Shown here one piece after another: positions 58,998 through 64,000 of a stretch of DNA of 64,000 bases. Under the pieces are notes generated by a model. It did not search any database and was not told the origin of the DNA. It saw only the letters and a program-made list of their open reading frames with translations. The stretch's first letter is position 1; each line of letters starts with the position of its first letter. This DNA comes from Haloferax sp. Q22. Its GTDB lineage: Archaea; Halobacteriota; Halobacteria; Halobacteriales; Haloferacaceae. The stretch lies in the NCBI RefSeq assembly GCF_001482285.1, contig NZ_LOEP01000030.1:40954-104953 (forward strand), written 5' to 3'. The translations under genes were made by a program, and so were the position numbers.

Positions 58998-59009
58998 CGA
59001 ATGTATTCG
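58998..59009. promoter_or_regulatory. NarO-type palindrome, cupin gene
   Basis: CGAATGTATTCG inside CCCGAATGTATTCGGGG, a longer palindrome, 41 nt before ATG 59050. Confidence 0.7.
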
Positions 59010-59049
59010 GGGGAATTGTGAACGGTCGGACACGCGATAAGCCAATCGA

Positions 59050-59436
59050 ATGCCACGAGTCGACTTTGACGCCGAACGGACGTACGACGAAGACCGATTT
59101 TTCGCCAGCGAGGTGTTCCTGACCGGCCGCACGAAAGTCATTTGTGGCTTTTTCAAACCCGGGCAGTTCATCCCCGTTCATGCACCGTCGAGCGACCTCG
59201 TCGTTAGTGTTCGGTCTGGAAGCGGACTCGTCCGCGAAGGAGAGACTGACCACCGCGTCACGCCCGGTGACATCGTGTCCATTCCGGCGGGGACGAAACG
59301 TGGGGTACGAGCGAACGAAGATTCGAGATTGGAGGTGTTGTTGGTGACGACGCCGCCACCGACCGATGCCGAACACGACCCGGTTCGCCGTGGATTGGCG
59401 GAAGGTGACTTCGAACCATCGCTCTCAAGTAAGTGA
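59050..59436 (+). CDS. Cupin-domain protein
   Basis: The 128-residue product has cupin motif 1, G-Q-F-I-P-V-H-A-P-S-S-D-L-V-V-S-V-R-S-G-S-G, and motif 2, H-R-V-T-P-G-D-I-V-S-I-P-A-G. The metal site keeps one His (V-H-A) and lacks the usual second His and Glu, so metal binding is doubtful. It is part of the palindrome-linked gene set; related cupins accompany denitrification clusters in haloarchaea. Confidence 0.85.
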   Translation: MPRVDFDAERTYDEDRFFASEVFLTGRTKVICGFFKPGQFIPVHAPSSDLVVSVRSGSGLVREGETDHRVTPGDIVSIPAGTKRGVRANEDSRLEVLLVTTPPPTDAEHDPVRRGLAEGDFEPSLSSK

Positions 59437-59459
59437 CTCGTCGCCGACGAACTCTCTGA

Positions 59460-59831
59460 TTAGTCGCTTTTGGTCTGTGCCGTGACGCCCGACCACAGCT
59501 CCGAGAGCTGCTCTGACGCTGAACGCCGCTTCGGGACGACATTCAGTTCGAGAGCGTTCCGCCCGCGTCTGACGACGACTTCGTCGAAGTCGATTGTGTA
59601 TCTCGTCTCCGAGCTTCCGTCTTCGTGTTTGACCAAGAGACCGGCGTCGACCATCTGTTCGAGTTTGCGGTACACTGTCGAACGAGGGAGATCACACGTC
59701 GAGGCGAGTTCGCTCGCGGTCTTCGGTCGGTCGAGATTCTTGAGCATAGTTCGACACTGTTCGTTGGCTAATACGTCAAACACCGTCTGGAAGTCCGGCC
59801 CCAAGGCCTCGGAAAGCGGATTCGATGACAT
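59460..59831 (-). CDS. Winged-helix transcriptional regulator (ArsR/TrmB-like)
   Basis: The product is 123 residues from ATG 59831: F-D-V-L-A-N-E-Q-C-R-T-M-L-K-N-L, A-S-E-L-A-S-T-C-D-L-P-R-S-T-V-Y-R-K-L-E-Q-M is the wHTH, followed by a wing with E-T-R-Y-T-I-D-F. The palindrome GTGAATATTCAC overlaps the transcription start region immediately before the ATG, so autorepression is likely. It lies next to the FAD oxidoreductase gene, a possible target. Confidence 0.82.
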   Translation of the reverse strand: MSSNPLSEALGPDFQTVFDVLANEQCRTMLKNLDRPKTASELASTCDLPRSTVYRKLEQMVDAGLLVKHEDGSSETRYTIDFDEVVVRRGRNALELNVVPKRRSASEQLSELWSGVTAQTKSD

Positions 59832-59843
59832 AGGTGAATATTC
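59832..59843. promoter_or_regulatory. Perfect 12-bp palindrome, likely operator
   Basis: GTGAATATTCAC directly before the wHTH start codon; it would block transcription initiation if bound. It differs from the NarO-type sites. Confidence 0.55.
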
Positions 59844-60061
59844 ACAAGATATACCGGCTTTCACGCATCTGCTACACTCACATCTGGGGGTACACGATGG
59901 ACGCGTATATATGGGTGGTTTGGAAATCTGGTCGACGTATCGGAGTCGAATACGAGCGTCACTTCACGCTCACACGGGAAGCTCAAAATAGTCGACGAGG
60001 ACGGCACACCCCGAACTGATTCGTGGTAGTTGTTTTGTATCGGTGGGCGTACGGGTCTGTT

Positions 60062-60790
60062 GTGAGCGACTACGACGTTCTCGTAATTGGTGGCGGTATC
60101 GCCGGTCGGACCGCAGGTAGCTTCACAGCTCGCGCAGGTCTGAAAACAGCCGTGTTCGACGCCGGCGAGTCCATCCTGAGACGGAACGCGCACTTGGAGA
60201 ACTTCCCCGGATTCCCGGTCGGTGTCAATCCTCGTCTGCTGCTCGATCTCATGCGAGAGCAGGCCGAACGGGCGGGCTGTGAGTGGGTCGATAACGAAGT
60301 TGTCGACGTGGACAGACATCCAAAGACCGGTTTCGTCGTCAAAACGGCCGACTCTGACGAATGGGCGTACCGAGGTGAGCGAGTTCTCGTCGCGACGCCC
60401 GGGCGATTCAACTATCTGCGAGAACTTCCGGTCGAAACGGTCACCGAAGAAGGAAAACAGTTTGTCGAGGCGACCTCCTCGGGTCGGACCAGTGTCGACG
60501 GTATCTATGTAGCCGGACGAATGGCTGGAAAACCATTGCAAGCCGCTATCGCTGCCGGCCACGGAGCAGAAGTTGCTGTCGGACTTCTCAAGGATTCCGA
60601 CGCACCGTATGCGTTCGATTGGAGCGTTCCCGCCGGGTACTTTACAGAACGTGGTCGAGAAATCCCACCGGGTGTCGAGGAAGTGTTTCCGGAGGACCGC
60701 CACGAACGGGAACGACGCTCGTTGGAAGTAATGCGTAACCACTTCTCGGAGCGACATCCCGAGGAGCCGGACTCGCATTCGGACATATAA
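60062..60790 (+). CDS. FAD-dependent oxidoreductase, thioredoxin-reductase-like
   Basis: The product is 242 residues from GTG 60062. The FAD-binding motif V-L-V-I-G-G-G-I-A-G-R-T-A-G is near residue 6, and the family's second motif is near 155 (D-G-I-Y-V-A-G-R-M-A-G-K-P-L-Q-A-A-I-A-A-G-H-G-A). It lacks the NAD(P)H domain and the CxxC of true thioredoxin reductases, so it is a single-domain flavoprotein of unknown substrate with a long acidic tail. Confidence 0.8.
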   Translation: MSDYDVLVIGGGIAGRTAGSFTARAGLKTAVFDAGESILRRNAHLENFPGFPVGVNPRLLLDLMREQAERAGCEWVDNEVVDVDRHPKTGFVVKTADSDEWAYRGERVLVATPGRFNYLRELPVETVTEEGKQFVEATSSGRTSVDGIYVAGRMAGKPLQAAIAAGHGAEVAVGLLKDSDAPYAFDWSVPAGYFTERGREIPPGVEEVFPEDRHERERRSLEVMRNHFSERHPEEPDSHSDI

Positions 60791-60901
60791 TACGCCGAGA
60801 GGGAGGCTGGAACTGTTCTCGCAGTACGTAGTATTCGGGATGTTTCCCGAGTTGAGCACCGTGTAAAATCGTGTCATCTGTTAAGTGGCTTAAACTCAAC
60901 C

Positions 60902-60913
60902 CGAATATGTTCC
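60902..60913. promoter_or_regulatory. NarO-type palindrome before the NarO-like gene
   Basis: CGAATATGTTCC, about 100 nt before ATG 61012; suggests autoregulation. Confidence 0.65.
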
Positions 60914-60924
60914 TACAAACCTAT

Positions 60925-60942
60925 TTTTAGGTGTGCCTAAAA
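60925..60942. promoter_or_regulatory. DtxR/SirR-like iron box
   Basis: TTTTAGGTGTGCCTAAAA, a perfect 7-bp inverted repeat around TGTG, with TTAGG half-sites like metal-dependent repressor operators. It is adjacent to the NarO-type site. Confidence 0.55.
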
Positions 60943-61011
60943 CAGTACGTGAAGTCGTTCGGTACGACTCGGTCGAAAACGCGACCAAACGCCTGAACGG
61001 TGGTTCAAATC

Positions 61012-61674
61012 ATGCCCTACGTACAACTCACGATTACGGTACCGGAGTCAGTCTGGATCAGCGAAATATCTCGAGCCTATCCAAACACGCGGTTCCGCGT
61101 GCTCGCGGCTACTGCGAACGCGACGACTGGGGTCGCTCGAATCGAGATACTTGATGAAGATCCCAACACCGTCTGTGATGAGTTTCGAAAGTACGACTCT
61201 GTGACCGATCTGACGGTCTTCGAAACTACCCCAGAGATGTGCTGTATCCAGGTCGAAACAGACGCACCGTTGTTGCTGACTTCGTTACAGAACTCGGGAG
61301 TTCCCTTAGAGATGCCTTTCGAGGTTCGAGATGGGCAAATGTCACTCGAAGCAACAATCCCGCAAAAGACGCTATCTGACCTCGGAGAGACGCTCGACAA
61401 ATTCGGGATTCAGTACACCGTCGAACGCATTCTACAAGAAGTCGAATCGGATTCTGTTTTGACCGACCGACAACAGTGGTTACTCAACGAGGCTATCGAA
61501 CGCGGGTACTACGACACGCCACGGCGGACGACACTCGTGAACCTCGCCGATGACCTGAACATCGCGAAGTCGACCTGTAGCGAGATTCTGCACAGAGCCG
61601 AAGGGCAAGTTCTGAAAGAGTACCGTCGTAGTAACCGTGGACAGAGAACCGAAATTTCAGTGCTCTCTGACTGA
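61012..61674 (+). CDS. NarO-like HTH-10 regulator of anaerobic/denitrification genes
   Basis: The product is 220 residues from ATG 61012. The N-terminal sensory domain holds Cys55, Cys77 and Cys78, candidates for a redox or iron-sulfur sensor. The C-terminal HTH-10 reads L-T-D-R-Q-Q-W-L-L-N-E-A-I-E-R-G-Y-Y-D-T-P-R, then L-N-I-A-K-S-T-C-S-E-I-L-H-R-A-E. NarO/DmsR-type activators of this architecture switch on nitrate respiration genes in haloarchaea. Repeated CGAAYATGTTCG sites around the island support this role; identity as NarO itself is inference. Confidence 0.82.
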   Translation: MPYVQLTITVPESVWISEISRAYPNTRFRVLAATANATTGVARIEILDEDPNTVCDEFRKYDSVTDLTVFETTPEMCCIQVETDAPLLLTSLQNSGVPLEMPFEVRDGQMSLEATIPQKTLSDLGETLDKFGIQYTVERILQEVESDSVLTDRQQWLLNEAIERGYYDTPRRTTLVNLADDLNIAKSTCSEILHRAEGQVLKEYRRSNRGQRTEISVLSD

Positions 61675-61722
61675 AATACGTCTCCAAGGAAAGCGAGCGT
61701 ACTGAGACCCACGGCATGTCGT

Positions 61723-62031
61723 TCAATCTGGTGAGCTAACCGTGATACGAGTCACGTATCCGCCACAGGAACACTTCCCCTCGTCGATGATATCGACGTG
61801 TCTCTCTACTGAACGCACTGACTCATCGAGGTACGACGACGGGTGGCCGTGCCGTTCGTGTGTCACGAGGTCTACAAACTGACCGGGACTCGTCTGCTCG
61901 ACCGCGTCCACTGCTTCTGCGACCGTCAGTTGCCGATTGTGAGCATGGTCTGGGGTTTCGAGATCGGCAACCCATGGTCGCTCGTGTCGATGTGTCGCGA
62001 CGGGTTCCCGGCCGGCGTACGGATCAGACAT
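61723..62031 (-). CDS. CGCGG-type candidate rSAM-modified RiPP precursor
   Basis: The 102-residue product is His-rich in its N-terminal part (T-H-R-H-E-R-P-W-V-A-D-L-E-T-P-D-H-A-H), continues V-D-L-V-T-H-E-R-H-G-H-P-S-S-Y, and ends K-C-S-C-G-G-Y-V-T-R-I (Cys87, Cys89). I recognise the haloarchaeal CGCGG family, annotated as a putative radical-SAM-modified RiPP; here the motif is C-S-C-G-G. The rSAM enzyme at 45090 is the only candidate modifier in the window. It starts 2 nt after an upstream frame and is probably cotranscribed with it. Confidence 0.75.
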   Translation of the reverse strand: MSDPYAGREPVATHRHERPWVADLETPDHAHNRQLTVAEAVDAVEQTSPGQFVDLVTHERHGHPSSYLDESVRSVERHVDIIDEGKCSCGGYVTRITVSSPD

Positions 62032-62033
62032 AG

Positions 62034-62435
62034 CTACTCTCGTGGTTCCATGGTAACGTTGTGACTCTCGGTTGGACGGTTCCTGGACTCATTATCTAAC
62101 TCTGGCAGCGACGTAGCAACACCGAATTTTACCCGTGTCTGCCGTTCGATCAGCCCACTGATTCGAAATGTCTCAGCACCGGGAGTGAGAGTCTCGGGCG
62201 GCGTTCCAGCCGTACGAACGACACGCCGTTGAAACCCGGTTGATGACGCCTCGAGCTCTATCGTCTCAACGTTTTGAGTACAGTGTCGTATGTTTTCGCC
62301 CGAATATCTCCACCACGAGACGTAGATGGTCAAAAATCTCGTTGGCCATTGAACCGAGAGATGTAAGAGTTCGTGTGGAATCTCTGCCTGCGAGTCGAGA
62401 CATGAATTCGCCGTCCCGAAGACGTTCGCACACAA
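62034..62435 (-). CDS. Possible gene upstream of the CGCGG precursor
   Basis: An open 133-codon frame ends with TAG 2 nt before the CGCGG gene start, suggesting an operon. Its second half (V-E-T-I-E-L-E-A-S-S-T-G-F-Q-R-R-V-V-R-T-A-G, E-T-F-R-I-S-G-L-I-E-R) is protein-like; the first part is less so and the start would be TTG. A different-frame 45-residue reading from the ATG at about 62403 is an alternative. No family is recognised. Confidence 0.35.
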   Translation of the reverse strand: MCANVFGTANSCLDSQAEIPHELLHLSVQWPTRFLTIYVSWWRYSGENIRHCTQNVETIELEASSTGFQRRVVRTAGTPPETLTPGAETFRISGLIERQTRVKFGVATSLPELDNESRNRPTESHNVTMEPRE

Positions 62436-62467
62436 ATATTATTACCAACGGTACGGACTACTGCTCG

Positions 62468-62770
62468 ATGGGCGACCGAACAACCGACCTCCGCCAGTTA
62501 ACAACCGAACTACGAATTCACGACGACATCGACGACGCGTTCCTCGCGAAGAGTTTCACCGACCGCCTCGTGATCGTCGACGTCAGGGGTGACAGCGGAG
62601 TCCCGTCGGACGTCTTGGACCGACTCGCAGCACACGGTCTCCGCGGTGCCGACGAGGTGTATGGTGACGATGAACAGGGCTCGTTCGCTGGTGCCGTCGG
62701 TGACGCGACGCGACATCACTTCGTGGACGTGCAGACTCGCGGTGCTCACCAGTCGTACGTCGTTGACTGA
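62468..62770 (+). CDS. Conserved haloarchaeal protein of unknown function
   Basis: The product is 100 residues from ATG 62468, with an AAATATTATTACC box about 27 nt upstream (leaderless). It has D-R-L-V-I-V-D-V-R-G-D-S-G, L-R-G-A-D-E-V-Y and a His-containing end R-H-H-F-V-D-V-Q-T-R-G-A-H. No domain is recognised. Divergent from the CGCGG operon. Confidence 0.7.
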   Translation: MGDRTTDLRQLTTELRIHDDIDDAFLAKSFTDRLVIVDVRGDSGVPSDVLDRLAAHGLRGADEVYGDDEQGSFAGAVGDATRHHFVDVQTRGAHQSYVVD

Positions 62771-62917
62771 ATGAACGACGCCGCTCTTCGACGGTTTGTG
62801 ATTGTTGTAGCGTTTGCAAGTCGATAGACATCCGTCCGTCCCACCGTGTGCAGTCGAGTGTGCAACCAATTGAAAACGCTACTACAGGTATATCGCTTCG
62901 GTTGCGCTCGAAAGGAC

Positions 62918-63418
62918 TCATCCGATGCGCGACAACGCGATTTCTTTGGCCGTGTCGGCCTCTGTCGGCACGTGTTCCAACACTTCGATCTCGGAGACCC
63001 ATTTGACACTCTCCCAGCAGTCACGGTCGTCAGCGGTCGGAACCAACCGTGCCGGACCACCGTGTTCGGTGTCAAGTGGCTCACCACCGAGTTCGAACGC
63101 GAGCACCGACTCTGCAAGCCGATTCAGGGGAAACGAACAGGCGTAGTCCCCATCCATCGAGCGGACCAGTCCGTACTGGCTGGTCTCTGGGAGACCAGCG
63201 TGGTCGAAGAGTCGCTCGACGCGGACACCGCGCCACGTGAGGCCTTCGGCGACCCATCCCTCGTCACAGACCAAGTCGCCTTCGAACGTTTCGGTGGGAA
63301 ACGAACCGAAGTCACGTTGAGAGAGTTCGAGTGGCGTGTCTACAGTTCCGGTTACGGCGAGCGTCCACCCGCTCGTTTCGACATTGTCTGGAATTCTGTG
63401 GCGTCTCAGGTCGGTCAT
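62918..63418 (-). CDS. Molybdopterin-binding oxidoreductase (sulfite-oxidase fold)
   Basis: The product is 166 residues: V-T-G-T-V-D-T-P-L-E-L-S, then D-L-V-C-D-E-G-W-V-A-E-G-L-T-W-R-G-V-R-V (Cys51 as the likely Mo ligand), D-G-D-Y-A-C-S-F-P-L and G-G-P-A-R-L-V-P, all features of the sulfite-oxidase/YedY molybdopterin domain. At 166 residues it is the domain alone, with no dimerisation or heme domain. Substrate unknown; it may handle an oxyanion or protein repair in the anaerobic island. Confidence 0.85.
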   Translation of the reverse strand: MTDLRRHRIPDNVETSGWTLAVTGTVDTPLELSQRDFGSFPTETFEGDLVCDEGWVAEGLTWRGVRVERLFDHAGLPETSQYGLVRSMDGDYACSFPLNRLAESVLAFELGGEPLDTEHGGPARLVPTADDRDCWESVKWVSEIEVLEHVPTEADTAKEIALSRIG

Positions 63419-63529
63419 AGGTTGAACGAAGGGACCAGAGCCAAAAACGATTGGCCCGAATCTGTAAGGACCCGGACCCCGCGAGCAACCGACGTGTCAC
63501 CGTTCGACCGACCGGCTACGAGACCCTTC

Positions 63530-63910
63530 TCAGAAGGGGGCGTTTGGACCGCCACGGCTCGGCTGTTCGTTCTGCTTCGCACGTTCCATCGGGGTAGAAC
63601 CGACGTCTCCGTCGGGAACGTGCGTGACAGACCCAGTCGAGAGAAAATTCTCTTCTAGTTCTTCGAGTTGCTCGTTGATCGCATCGCTCTGGTGGTGCAT
63701 CCGTGCAGCCCGAACCCGAACGAGATCGTAGCCGTGGCGGTCTGAGAGGCCGTTCCACGCACGGAACGAACCAATCGTGAGTGTGTGCGTCTGCGGACAG
63801 AACGGGGTCGTGGGCGTGAATTCGGCCCGGAGCACGGACTGGTCGTCCGACTCTTCCGCATATCGGTAGCCGGCGCTTTTGTGGCGAGTATCGAGGTTCA
63901 AACGCGCCAA
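63530..63910 (-). CDS. Conserved haloarchaeal protein (DUF7998-like), unknown function
   Basis: The 126-residue product: R-Y-A-E-E-S-D-D-Q-S-V-L-R-A-E-F-T-P-T-T-P-F-C-P-Q-T-H-T-L is reminiscent of small iron-sulfur-assembly-like proteins (C-P and H spaced), followed by a coiled-coil R-A-A-R-M-H-H-Q-S-D-A-I-N-E-Q-L-E-E-L-E and a disordered tail. Located 111 nt upstream of the molybdopterin gene in the same direction, so an operon is possible. Confidence 0.65.
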   Translation of the reverse strand: MARLNLDTRHKSAGYRYAEESDDQSVLRAEFTPTTPFCPQTHTLTIGSFRAWNGLSDRHGYDLVRVRAARMHHQSDAINEQLEELEENFLSTGSVTHVPDGDVGSTPMERAKQNEQPSRGGPNAPF

Positions 63911-63924
63911 GCATTGGTCTTTAG

Positions 63925-64000
63925 CTAAGCCTCAGCAGTCGGTTGGATGGTGGTAGCGAGCTGTTCTCGAAGGATCGGTCGTTGCTTGTGGATCTTCTGA
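63925..64000 (-). CDS. C-terminal end of a gene leaving the window
   Basis: On the minus strand the last 24 codons before TAG read Q-K-I-H-K-Q-R-P-I-L-R-E-Q-L-A-T-T-I-Q-P, helical and natural-looking. The start lies beyond base 64000. It stops 14 nt before the next minus-strand gene. The product cannot be assigned. Confidence 0.4.
   Translation of the reverse strand, partial: QKIHKQRPILREQLATTIQPTAEA

Noticed and set aside
59861..60877. 338-residue minus-strand frame opposite the FAD oxidoreductase
   Set aside because: No recognisable domain; the plus-strand gene has a clear FAD motif.
62846..63658. 270-residue plus-strand frame opposite the molybdopterin gene
   Set aside because: Antisense shadow; the minus-strand gene has the sulfite-oxidase motifs.
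1..64000. CRISPR arrays, tRNA or rRNA genes
   Set aside because: No regularly spaced repeat-spacer series and no tRNA-like TTCRA/acceptor arrangement or rRNA-like sequence was noticed by eye; the repeats present are few and unevenly spaced.

Overview
The window is haloarchaeal. Predicted proteins are strongly acidic, most genes lack a Shine-Dalgarno site and have a TATA-like box about 25-30 nt before the start codon (leaderless), and there is archaeal machinery (TBP, TFB, Orc1/Cdc6, halocyanin, HTH-10/Bat-type regulators, Tat-lipoprotein signals). A full-length Orc1/Cdc6 with iterons, a second Orc1 fragment, an ArdC-type protein, an OB-fold DNA-binding protein, several toxin-antitoxin pairs and many IS remnants point to a megaplasmid or a plasmid-derived chromosomal island.

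Layout. 0.2-4.6 kb: small conserved genes, a wHTH/PemK-like pair, a DUF7437-like/PIN pair and several frameshifted genes. 4.8-11 kb: an NhaC antiporter, an HTH-10 regulator, an IS630-family element with a likely programmed -1 frameshift, and a two-subunit Rieske dioxygenase. 11-17 kb: a decaying mosaic holding a TnpB remnant, a broken antitoxin, a PIN/SRAP chimera, a HEPN-domain protein with a tiny partner, an Orc1 fragment, a GC-rich repeat-bearing non-coding stretch and an OB-fold protein. 17-22.5 kb: TnpB debris, a wHTH/membrane pair, DUF1508, DUF502 and a CaCA exchanger. 22.4-32 kb: an ion-homeostasis block (Lrp-RCK regulator, UspA, APC permease with USP tail, TrkA, TrkH, small membrane proteins, CPA antiporter with RCK tail). 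32-35 kb: PadR and TumE/TumA-like genes, debris and a lipoprotein. 35-43 kb: a plasmid maintenance module (Orc1 with origin-like repeats, zinc proteins, ArdC, SWIM, TFB, TBP) in which six forward genes are each preceded by a T-run plus GC-rich hairpin of similar sequence.

43.3-64 kb is a denitrification and nitrosative-stress island. It has a DGC-domain protein, NifU-C, a radical-SAM/SPASM enzyme with a small PaaB-like partner, RIC iron-sulfur repair, a lone heme-copper oxidase subunit I, the operon halocyanin-nosZ-orf-nosD-nosF-nosY-nosL, DUF2249, an NnrS-like membrane protein, a cupin, wHTH and HTH-10 (NarO-like) regulators, an FAD oxidoreductase, a CGCGG-type candidate RiPP and a molybdopterin oxidoreductase. 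Near-identical palindromes of the form CGAAYATGTTCG precede most transcription units here and suggest one anaerobic regulon, probably controlled by the NarO-like protein in the window. Nitrate, nitrite and nitric oxide reductase genes are not in the window. All product names are read from motifs and family knowledge; no database search was possible.
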